Below, piece by piece: positions 6,701 to 13,062 of a stretch of DNA of 14,622 nucleotides; position 1 is the first letter of the stretch; each line of letters starts with the position of its first letter. The DNA lies in NCBI GenBank assembly GCA_002432795.1, contig DJGU01000041.1:5109-19730 (forward strand), in the 5' to 3' direction. The translations under genes and the position numbers were made by a program. The notes below the pieces were generated by a model. The model saw only the letters and a list, made by a program, of their open reading frames with translations, was not told the origin of the DNA and did no database searches. This DNA is from Anaerolineaceae bacterium UBA5838 (GTDB lineage: Bacteria; Chloroflexota; Anaerolineae; Anaerolineales; Anaerolineaceae).

Positions 6701-8023
6701 ATGGGAAAACTAATTATCAGGAATTGTGAGGTGATGACCTTCGAAGGTCAAGTGCCGTGCTTTATTCCTGGCCAGGATATCTTGATAGAGGGCAACAAGA
6801 TTATCGCCATACAGCCAACGGCTGCTTTGGCACAATCAGATTGTCAGGTCATCGATGCAACTGGCATGCTGGCTGTGCCGGGCATGATCAACACCCATGC
6901 GCATGTGCCGATGGTGCTCTTTCGCAACGCCGGACCAGACGTGAACGAGAACGACTGGTTCAACAAGGTTATCTTTCCGCTCGAAGCCAACCTGACCCCC
7001 GAAGACGTCTATTGGGGGGCTATGTTGGGGATGGCTGAGATGATCGCAGCCGGCATTACCTGCGTCGCGGATCATTATTTTGAAATGGATATGGTTGCGC
7101 AGTCGGTGGAACTTGCGGGAATTCGCGCCAACCTGGGATGGGCTGTCTTTGGGCACCAGGGTTACGCGCAGTTGGATGAAACCATCCGTTTCGTGGAACG
7201 CTGGCAGGGCAAGGCCGATGGTCGCATCACCACCTGGCTAGCGCCGCATTCGCCCTATCTCTGCGATCCGGACTTTCTCACACGCTGCGCTAAAGAAGCC
7301 GCCAGGTTGGGGGTTGGCAATCATATTCATGTCGCGGAGACTGCTGGGCAAATTACCTTATCCCTTGAGCGTTACGGAAAAACGCCCGTGCAGATATTGG
7401 CGGATACCGGTTTGCTGGACCAGCCCGCCATCCTGGCGCATTGTCTCTACCCGACTGATGAAGACCTCGACTTGCTGGTTGGCAAAGAGGTCGGCATAGC
7501 CCAAGCGCCAAAAACTTACCTGGCGATGGCTATGGGCTTGGCTGACCTGCCCAGGTATCTGGAGAAAGGGATAGCGGTTGGCCTGGCAACTGATGGCGTG
7601 GTCAGCAGCAGCACGCTCGACCTGTTTGAGCAAATGCGCCTGACCGCGCTTACGCAAAAGAATAAGTCTATGGATGCCGAAGTGATGCCTGTGAACACGG
7701 TTTTGGACCTGGCTTTTCAGGGTGGCGCGAGGGTCCTGCGGCAACCCCGCTTGGGCAATTTGAAAGCGGGTAACCTGGCGGACGTGGTGCTGCTGCGGCA
7801 GGATCGCCCGGCGGTCCAGCCTGTGATCAACAAGGCGGCTAATTTGGTGTATTCAATGGATGCCCGGGATGTCGATACGGTCATCTGTGACGGCAAACCG
7901 ATCTACCAGGGAGGAAAGCACCTGACGCTGGATTTGGAAGAGATCCTGCACGAGGTAAACGCCCGCCTGCCAAGGTTGTTGAATAAAGATTTATCCAGGA
8001 AAATTGCCGATTATCCGGGGTAG
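6701..8023 (+). CDS. Amidohydrolase, MtaD/SAH-deaminase-like
   Basis: A 440-residue metal-dependent hydrolase of the COG0402 type, the group holding 5-methylthioadenosine/S-adenosylhomocysteine deaminases and related aminohydrolases. It has a small beta domain (1-60 and the C-terminus, with LKAGNLADVVLL and VDTVICDGK) around a TIM barrel. Visible metal and catalytic residues are His66-x-His68 in NTHAHVPM, His210 and Glu213 in HIHVAET, His247 in AHCLYP and Asp298 in ATDGVVSSS. The fold's usual HNPxSN stretch reads QAPKTYLAMAMG instead, so the substrate may differ from standard MtaD. ATG 6701 has AAAAGGAAGAG upstream, and only 25 bases separate it from the oxidoreductase stop, so it is the last gene of the operon. 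Deamination of an adenine or cytosine nucleoside or base is the likely reaction. Confidence 0.85.
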   Translation: MGKLIIRNCEVMTFEGQVPCFIPGQDILIEGNKIIAIQPTAALAQSDCQVIDATGMLAVPGMINTHAHVPMVLFRNAGPDVNENDWFNKVIFPLEANLTPEDVYWGAMLGMAEMIAAGITCVADHYFEMDMVAQSVELAGIRANLGWAVFGHQGYAQLDETIRFVERWQGKADGRITTWLAPHSPYLCDPDFLTRCAKEAARLGVGNHIHVAETAGQITLSLERYGKTPVQILADTGLLDQPAILAHCLYPTDEDLDLLVGKEVGIAQAPKTYLAMAMGLADLPRYLEKGIAVGLATDGVVSSSTLDLFEQMRLTALTQKNKSMDAEVMPVNTVLDLAFQGGARVLRQPRLGNLKAGNLADVVLLRQDRPAVQPVINKAANLVYSMDARDVDTVICDGKPIYQGGKHLTLDLEEILHEVNARLPRLLNKDLSRKIADYPG

Positions 8024-8033
8024 CTTGTTTTGG

Positions 8034-8139
8034 TAGGTTGGGTGGAGCGATATAGGGTCTGGGTTACTGGTTCTTGTTATTGAGCGCAACCCAACAAAAC
8101 CTGATTCTTGAGCGTTAAAGTTGGGTTCACCCAACCTAC
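8034..8139. repeat. Inverted-repeat element, TAGGTTGGGTG type
   Basis: TAGGTTGGGTG (8034-8044) has a perfect inverted partner CACCCAACCTA (8129-8139). A nested pair AACCCAAC (8087-8094) and GTTGGGTT (8120-8127) adds an inner stem. The element starts 10 bases after the amidohydrolase stop codon. Repeats of this look are dispersed in many bacterial genomes, and it could act as an RNA 3'-end structure. Confidence 0.75.
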
Positions 8140-8148
8140 ACCTGGTGG

Positions 8149-8244
8149 GTAGGTCGGACGTTGCACCTGCGAAGCGGCGTAATGAGACCGCCTCATAACC
8201 GAGAGATGCCACAAGGTGTGCGCGGGCTCAAAACCCCGCCCTAC
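8149..8244. repeat. Diverged copy of repeat module A
   Basis: GTAGGTCGG, AATGAGACCGCCTC-TAACC and GCGCGGG-TCA occur in the same order as in the two full A modules at about 8663 and 9005. A 22-base insertion separates GTAGGTCGG from AATGAGACC, and there are several mismatches. The ends GTAGG and CCTAC are again complementary. Confidence 0.6.
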
Positions 8245-8268
8245 AATAACTCCGCCCTTTTGCTGACA

Positions 8269-8461
8269 TTTGGGACGAGCCGGCGTAGGTCAGGTTGCGC
8301 AGTTCAACCTGACATCACGAAAGTCAGCTCACGCAAACCCTATCTTTCGTTTTTTTGTGATATTTACTTTATTGTGGTTCTGCGGTAGGGGCGAAGCAAC
8401 CCAACGAAACCCCTTTGCCTTACATGATGGGCTATTACTGGATGCTTCGCCCCTACGACGG
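8269..8461. repeat. Tandem repeat unit B, copy 1
   Basis: The unit starts TTTGGGACGAGC and contains three stem-loops. GTCAGGTTG (8289-8297) pairs with CAACCTGAC (8305-8313). ACGAAAG (8317-8323) pairs with CTTTCGT (8344-8350), followed by a T-run. GTAGGGGCGAAGCA (8385-8398) pairs with its perfect partner at 8443-8456. A second copy follows 195 bases later. Confidence 0.82.
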
Positions 8462-8463
8462 AA

Positions 8464-8656
8464 TTTGGGACGAGCAAGGCGTAGGTCAGGTTGCGCATTT
8501 CAACCTGACATTACGAAAGATAGATCACGCAAACCCAATCTTTCGTTTTTTTGTGAATTTTCCCCTTGTTTTGATGCTTTGGTAGGGGCGAAGCAACCCA
8601 ACATAAATCCTTTGCCTTACATGATACGCTAATACTGGATGCTTCGCCCCTATGAC
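8464..8656. repeat. Tandem repeat unit B, copy 2
   Basis: This has the same order of modules as copy 1. The stems are 8485-8493 with 8501-8509, a 9-bp stem 8513-8521 with 8538-8546 that is perfect here and followed by seven T residues, and the 13-bp pair TAGGGGCGAAGCA (8583-8595) with 8640-8652. The middle hairpin has the layout of an intrinsic terminator on the plus strand. Confidence 0.82.
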
Positions 8657-8794
8657 CAGTGCGTAGGTCGGAATGAGACCGCCTCCTAACCCAGGAACGC
8701 CAATAGCCTCGCGCGGGTTCACTCCGACATAACGAGAATTATGGCGGAGAGGCGAACCCTTGCAGCTACGCTGCGAGGGCAGGAGAACGCCATT
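8594..8794. repeat. 201-bp direct repeat, copy 1 (half B plus module A)
   Basis: Bases 8594-8794 recur at 8936-9136, offset 342, with about five substitutions and no gaps seen. The copy covers the right half of unit B and module A. Module A contains two hairpins: CTCCGACATAA (8722-8732) with TTATGGCGGAG (8739-8749, one mismatch), and CCTTGCAGC-TAC-GCTGCGAGG (8758-8778). Confidence 0.88.
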
Positions 8795-8810
8795 ACGCTC
8801 TCGGATTTTC

Positions 8811-8879
8811 TGTCATTCTGAGCGCCAGCGAAGAATCTTAGTGATAGAGGGGTGAGATCCTTCGTGCCTCAGGATGACA
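8811..8879. repeat. TGTCATTCTGAG...CTCAGGATGACA palindromic element
   Basis: A 69-base imperfect palindrome. The outer arms TGTCATTCTGAG (8811-8822) and CTCAGGATGACA (8868-8879) pair with one G-T wobble. The inner arms CGAAGAATCT and AGATCCTTCG pair with one mismatch. Sequences of this form are dispersed in many bacterial genomes. It sits between the two 201-bp direct repeats. Confidence 0.75.
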
Positions 8880-8935
8880 AACACACCCCTTGTAGATCGG
8901 ACGAATTACCAGCGAGGTCGCAGGAAGAGGAGAAT

Positions 8936-9136
8936 CAACCCAACATAAATCCTTTGCCTTACATGATGCGCTAATACTGGATGCTTCGCCCCTATGACCA
9001 GTGCGTAGGTCGGAATGAGACCGCCTCCTAACCCAGGAACGCCAATAGCCTCGCGCGGGATCACTCCGACATAACGAGAATTATGGCGGAGTGGCGAACC
9101 CTTGCAGCTACGCTGCGAGGTCAGGAGAACACCATT
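8936..9136. repeat. 201-bp direct repeat, copy 2
   Basis: The copy of 8594-8794. Its left boundary begins inside unit B, so the left arm of the TAGGGGCGAAGCA palindrome is missing and only the right arm (8982-8994) remains. The CCTTGCAGC-TAC-GCTGCGAGG hairpin is unchanged at 9100-9120. It ends 34 bases before the stop codon of the nucleoside hydrolase gene on the minus strand and could form its transcript's 3' end. Confidence 0.88.
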
Positions 9137-9170
9137 CCGCCCTACGATTTCGCATTCGTGAATTGATTGC

Positions 9171-10160
9171 TTAAGACTTTGTCAACAAATCAAACAACAA
9201 CTCCAGCACCCCGTCCTCATCCACCCCCAGAGGGATGGTGGTGGAGGGGCGTTCAGCCGCAATCTCATCAGATTCTTCACCAATTCCTTTACCCTGCTGC
9301 ATGCTTGAGAAAACATGGTGGTGTTTGTCGGCAATGGTTTTGCCCAAACAAAGCCCTTCCGTCACCACATACACTGGCATCTCTTCACACCTGAACAGCT
9401 CAGGCGCCAGCAGGTAAGCTATGACGGCGGGGTCATGGGTGTGGATGGCACCTTTCATGCCATAAATCTCTTCATGAAAGTCCTGGTAGCAAGGCTGGAT
9501 TTTCTCAAGCAGCCCCACCGCGGGGTTGCCGGTTGCGTACAGTTTAGCGAAATACTCAGGACGCATGACGATTTTGGTGGTGACGTCCAGCCCGACCATG
9601 GTGACTTTCCAGGGGGCGGCAAAAACCACTTCCGCGGCATGCGGATCGTGATAGATGTTGGCTTCAGCCACGGCTGAGATGTTACCCAAGGCGAAGGCGC
9701 AGCCGCCCATCAGGACCACTTCCTTCACCAACGGCGCAATCCGGGGTTCGAGGCGGTATGCCATGGCGATGTTGGTTAGCGGACCGATCGGCGCAAGAAT
9801 CACCTCGTGCGGGTTTGCCATGACGGTATCGATAATGAACTGAGCGGCGTGGCGCGGATCGAGCTTGCCATGGGGGAGGGGCAGATTGGTATTACCAAGA
9901 CCATCCTTGCCGTGCACGCCTGCCGAAAAGGAATTGAGATCGTGCACTAGTGGCTGCGCGCAGCCCTGGGCGACCGGGACATGATCATTCCCCTCCAGCT
10001 CCACCAATCGCAAGGCGTTTTGCGAGCAAAGATCGACTGCTGTGTTTCCGAATACGGTCGTCAACCCCAATACTTCGAGGTCTGGGGAATGCAAGGCGGC
10101 CAGGATGGCCATGGCATCGTCAATTCCCGGGTCTGTATCGATAATTATTTTTTTTGGCAT
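9171..10160 (-). CDS. Nucleoside hydrolase, AEAN subgroup
   Basis: A 329-residue inosine/uridine-preferring nucleoside hydrolase (IUNH family), which splits the N-glycosidic bond of a nucleoside with water to give base and ribose. The calcium- and ribose-binding DTDPGIDDA has Asp10, Asp14 and Asp15. GPLTN follows, then Glu166 and Asn168 in AEANIYHDP, GLDVTTK, and His242-Asp243 in THDPAV. Numbering almost matches the Crithidia enzyme. Phe, usual between the Glu and Asn, is replaced by Ala (AEAN), as in a known subgroup that includes plant forms, so it is not a recent duplicate of its two neighbours. A slightly longer C-terminus carries an acidic stretch. AAGGAT precedes the start. It is the last gene of the transporter operon, after an 84-base gap containing a hairpin. 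Confidence 0.9.
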   Translation of the reverse strand: MPKKIIIDTDPGIDDAMAILAALHSPDLEVLGLTTVFGNTAVDLCSQNALRLVELEGNDHVPVAQGCAQPLVHDLNSFSAGVHGKDGLGNTNLPLPHGKLDPRHAAQFIIDTVMANPHEVILAPIGPLTNIAMAYRLEPRIAPLVKEVVLMGGCAFALGNISAVAEANIYHDPHAAEVVFAAPWKVTMVGLDVTTKIVMRPEYFAKLYATGNPAVGLLEKIQPCYQDFHEEIYGMKGAIHTHDPAVIAYLLAPELFRCEEMPVYVVTEGLCLGKTIADKHHHVFSSMQQGKGIGEESDEIAAERPSTTIPLGVDEDGVLELLFDLLTKS

Positions 10161-10189
10161 GTTGGTGTCATCCTTATTGTGTTATTCAA

Positions 10190-10215
10190 AGCAGGTCTTC
10201 TTACGAAGACCTGCT
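10190..10215 (-). terminator. Intercistronic hairpin between nucleoside hydrolase genes
   Basis: AGCAGGTCTTC (10190-10200) and GAAGACCTGCT (10205-10215) form a perfect 11-bp stem with a 4-base loop. In the direction of transcription it follows the second hydrolase gene by 29 bases and ends with only a short T-run before AATAAC. It may be a leaky terminator or an RNA-stability hairpin that sets lower or separate expression of the last gene. Confidence 0.6.
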
Positions 10216-10244
10216 GGAAACTCTGACTGAAAAGTGAAAGTGTC

Positions 10245-11171
10245 TCAATATTTACTCATCAGCTCAAAAACCTTCTCAACGAAGGCTTCGCGGTCGATAT
10301 CCATGGCCACAAAACCATTCTTTTGCCATTTTGCATCGCTAAAAAGATCGGTAACGGTTTTTCCTTGAGTGATTGTGCCCTTGGTTTCCACGCGAATACC
10401 GGCTGGATAAGCTGTGAAAATTGAGTCATCCGCGGCGTAGAGCACAGCAGCGGGATCGTGCATGTTAATGCCAGTGATACCCAGGCGGCTCATAAACCTC
10501 ACGATATCCTGCACAACATCACGGAAGAAGACAGCTTGTTTGCTGCCCAGCGCCGCAACCTGGTTGAGCTCGTCAGGGGTCATGAGCGCCTTCATGGTCA
10601 TATCCAGCCCGCACATGTGCACGGGCACGCCGGAACAGAAGACGATATCGGCAGCCTCTGGGTCAGCGTAAATGTTAAACTCGGCTGCCGGAGTAGCGTT
10701 GCCCGCGTCGCTTGAACCGCCCATGATAACAATCCGTTTGATCAGTTGGGGCAGGTCAGGGAATTTGAGAAAAGCCAGGGCAAGATTAGTGAGCGGACCG
10801 ATGGCGATGATCTCAAGCGCGCCTTGTTGTTCCAGTGCATATTGGTGAATGGCGTCCCAGGCATTCACGCCCTCAACTTCGCTGCGGGCGTGGGGGAGGT
10901 CATAGCCTGCCATGCCGTTGGAACCATGCACCTCGGCGGCTTCCACGCGCTTGCGGAAAACCGGTCCGGCCGCCCCACGATAGACAGGGATGTCCCAATC
11001 CAGGAATTCGAGCAGCCCCAGGGCGTTATAGTTTGTGTGCTCCAAGGAGACGTTGCCCGCCACGCTGGTGATGGCGAGGACGTTCAATTGAGGCAGTTGC
11101 TTTGCCAGCAGAAAGGCGATGGCATCATCCACGCCCGGGTCGCAGTCCAGAATCACAGGAATAGGGCTCAT
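10245..11171 (-). CDS. Nucleoside hydrolase, AEFN type (middle gene)
   Basis: A 308-residue IUNH-family enzyme hydrolysing ribonucleosides to base and ribose in the cytosol. The signature LDCDPGVDDAIA carries Asp9, Asp11, Asp15 and Asp16. IGPLTN lies in the middle, Glu164-Phe165-Asn166 in PAAEFNIYADPEAAD is the ribose-binding segment, and His238-Asp239 in MHDPAAV are the late active-site residues. All key residues are present and length is typical, so it should be active. Its ATG overlaps the stop of the upstream hydrolase gene by 4 bases (ATGA), which points to translational coupling. Base preference cannot be read reliably from the sequence. Confidence 0.92.
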   Translation of the reverse strand: MSPIPVILDCDPGVDDAIAFLLAKQLPQLNVLAITSVAGNVSLEHTNYNALGLLEFLDWDIPVYRGAAGPVFRKRVEAAEVHGSNGMAGYDLPHARSEVEGVNAWDAIHQYALEQQGALEIIAIGPLTNLALAFLKFPDLPQLIKRIVIMGGSSDAGNATPAAEFNIYADPEAADIVFCSGVPVHMCGLDMTMKALMTPDELNQVAALGSKQAVFFRDVVQDIVRFMSRLGITGINMHDPAAVLYAADDSIFTAYPAGIRVETKGTITQGKTVTDLFSDAKWQKNGFVAMDIDREAFVEKVFELMSKY

Positions 11172-12112
11172 TCTGACTCCTTTCCGTACCAGGCAGCAGC
11201 CTCAGCCAGGAGGTCGATAAAAGCTTCGCGATCGATGTCAACCAGGGCATGCGTGTTAGGTGGCTGCTGGCTGAAACCATAATGATCTGCCACAGTCGCT
11301 CCCCGGCAGAAGTCACCGGAGGTTTCGACCTGCACATAATAGTCCCTGGCAGTCAGGATTTCAGGTTTGATCAGTGCTGCCACCGCCACCGCGTCGTGCA
11401 CTGGCGCGCCGGCATAGCCGATACTGCGGTGGAAGGTATAAAAAAAGTCCAACCATTCCGCGACTACAACCGCGATGGGGTTACCCAAAGCGCGGATGCG
11501 TTCAAAGTCTTCAGGGAAAACCAGGGCTTTGAGGGTTACGTCCAACCCGGCCATAGTAAGCTGCAAGCCGGATTTGAAAACTACATCCGCCGCTTCAGGG
11601 TCAACCAGGATGTTGAATTCCGCTGCCGGAGTCCAGTTTCCATGAGCCAGACCGCCGCCCATGATGGAAATATGAGCGATTTTGGGCTTTAACTCGGGGT
11701 AAAGGATTAAAAGGGCACCAACATTAGTAAGCGGACCTGTGGCAACGATGGTAACGGGTTTATCTGAGGCGGCAATAGTTTTTGCCATCAATTCCACTGC
11801 GTTGATTGGTTCAGCTTCGATAGTGGGATCCGGCAGGGCTGGTCCGTCCAGGCCGGTTTCGCCGTGGATGTTGCCAGCGTGGATGGGCTCCCCATGCAAG
11901 GGCTCTTCTCTTCCCATCGCAAAAGGAGCATCAATGCCCAGTAAGGTCATCACCCGCCGGGCATTGTAGCTGGTCTTTTCTATGCTCTGGTTGCCGCTGA
12001 CGGAAGTGCAGGCCAAGATTTCTAACCAGGCACTGGCTTTGGCAAGCATCCAGGCAATCGCGTCATCGTGCCCCGGATCTCCGTCAAGAATGATGGGGAT
12101 TTTTGAGGTCAT
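11168..12112 (-). CDS. Nucleoside hydrolase, AEFN type (first gene)
   Basis: A 314-residue IUNH-family nucleoside hydrolase. LDGDPGHDDAIA has the metal ligands Asp10, Asp12, Asp16 and Asp17. The histidine before the DD pair recalls E. coli RihA/RihB. TGPLTN, PAAEFNILVDPEAAD with Glu165 and Asn167, GLDVTLKAL and His239-Asp240 in VHDAVAV complete the active site. Here an Ala follows the late Asp where Pro is common. The protein is clearly homologous to, but well diverged from, the next gene, so the pair is an old duplication. Its ATG overlaps the permease stop by 4 bases, which links nucleoside uptake directly to cleavage. Confidence 0.92.
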   Translation of the reverse strand: MTSKIPIILDGDPGHDDAIAWMLAKASAWLEILACTSVSGNQSIEKTSYNARRVMTLLGIDAPFAMGREEPLHGEPIHAGNIHGETGLDGPALPDPTIEAEPINAVELMAKTIAASDKPVTIVATGPLTNVGALLILYPELKPKIAHISIMGGGLAHGNWTPAAEFNILVDPEAADVVFKSGLQLTMAGLDVTLKALVFPEDFERIRALGNPIAVVVAEWLDFFYTFHRSIGYAGAPVHDAVAVAALIKPEILTARDYYVQVETSGDFCRGATVADHYGFSQQPPNTHALVDIDREAFIDLLAEAAAWYGKESE

Positions 12113-13062
12113 TCGGCGCCTTTCGTTGCGGTGTGGCGTTTCTTGAGCTTGTTTTTAGTACTGATGGCGTAAAGCACCAGTCCAATAATGGTCACAAGAT
12201 ATGGAATTACAGATACCAGGTAGCTGGATACACCCTGCATGCCTGAAACCTTGGTGCGCAGTGCCTGCGCCAGGCCAAACAGCAGTGAGGACAGCATTGT
12301 TCCAAGAGGCTCTCCGCGCCCCATGGCTGTGGCAGCTAAGGCAATAAAACCACGCCCGGCCACCATGCCTGAGTTCCAACCCTGCGAGTAGTACATCGAC
12401 ATAAACGCGCCGCCCAGACCAGCCAACGCTCCGGAAAGCCCAATAGCAATGTACTGGATTTTCTGCACAGAGACGCCAATCGAGGTGGCCGCGTTGGGGT
12501 TTTCGCCTACCGCGCGGATGTTTAACCCCAAGGGGGTCTTATATATCACCACCCACATCAGCCAGACAAGCAGAAAAGCGAGGTATGTCAGCACCGCGTG
12601 TCCGGACAAAACTTGCCCCAGGAAGGGTATGGACTTAATCAAAGGGATATCCACAGTTGGAATGAGTAGCTCTCGCGTGACGAGTGAACCGGTGTTACCT
12701 TTCATGCCGGTAAACATGTCAAGCAGGAATATGGTGCCACCCGCGCCTAACATATTTACCGCGATACCACCCAGGATGATATCGGTTTTCATTTCGAAGG
12801 CAAAGAAACCAATCAGCAGAGCCAACAAAACCCCGATGACCACTGCTCCGATCACGCCAATCAGCCAGGATTGCGTCCAATAGCCAAAAAGCACGCCGAA
12901 GAGTGCCGATATCATCATGATACCTTCGAGACCGATGTTAACCACACCGGCTTTTTCCGCAATGACTGCACCCAGTGCCGCGAAAAGGATCGGCGCAGTG
13001 ATGCGAATCACGCTGTAAAGAAAGTCGGCATTGAAAATGGATAAAAGGAGATCACTAATCAT
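12109..13062 (-). CDS. Nucleoside ABC transporter permease, NupQ/YufQ-like
   Basis: A 317-residue inner-membrane protein of the BPD_transp_2 (branched-chain amino acid / sugar permease) family, with about eight to nine hydrophobic segments and a basic C-terminal tail (KNKLKKRHTATKG). The early motif AEKAGVVNIGLEGIM (35-49) and the cytoplasmic coupling loop GLNIRAVGENPNAATSIGVSV, with its Gly-x-Asn and AA-x-x-x-G pattern, are hallmarks of the nucleoside/BmpA-type importers. Length fits B. subtilis NupQ/YufQ (about 319). Its start overlaps the first permease gene's stop by 4 bases, and its own stop overlaps the nucleoside hydrolase start by 4. It would pair with the other permease to form the transport channel. 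Confidence 0.88.
   Translation of the reverse strand: MISDLLLSIFNADFLYSVIRITAPILFAALGAVIAEKAGVVNIGLEGIMMISALFGVLFGYWTQSWLIGVIGAVVIGVLLALLIGFFAFEMKTDIILGGIAVNMLGAGGTIFLLDMFTGMKGNTGSLVTRELLIPTVDIPLIKSIPFLGQVLSGHAVLTYLAFLLVWLMWVVIYKTPLGLNIRAVGENPNAATSIGVSVQKIQYIAIGLSGALAGLGGAFMSMYYSQGWNSGMVAGRGFIALAATAMGRGEPLGTMLSSLLFGLAQALRTKVSGMQGVSSYLVSVIPYLVTIIGLVLYAISTKNKLKKRHTATKGAE

Larger units (their letters stand above)
8024..9170. repeat. Repeat island between two converging operons
   Basis: These 1,147 bases hold no credible gene. The longest open frame (8270-8632, +) spans two tandem repeat copies, and its peptide repeats itself accordingly. The stretch is built from palindromic modules that are listed separately. 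From left to right: an AGGTTGGGTG-type inverted repeat, a diverged module A', two tandem B units, module A, a TGTCATTCTGAG-type palindrome, and a second copy of half B plus A. It lies exactly between the 3' ends of the amidohydrolase gene and the third nucleoside hydrolase gene. No transposase is present, so any mobility would depend on an enzyme elsewhere. Confidence 0.85.

Noticed and set aside
8270..8632. 120-residue open frame on the plus strand in the repeat island
   Set aside because: It spans the two tandem B units and its peptide repeats the same stretch. It has no family resemblance and no ribosome binding site, so it is a by-product of the repeats.
8024..9170. CRISPR array
   Set aside because: The repeats are long, composite and palindromic, and lack short regular units with unique spacers of equal size. 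There is no cas gene nearby.
8024..9170. Insertion sequence
   Set aside because: No transposase frame or remnant is seen. The palindromic modules could at most be non-autonomous elements.
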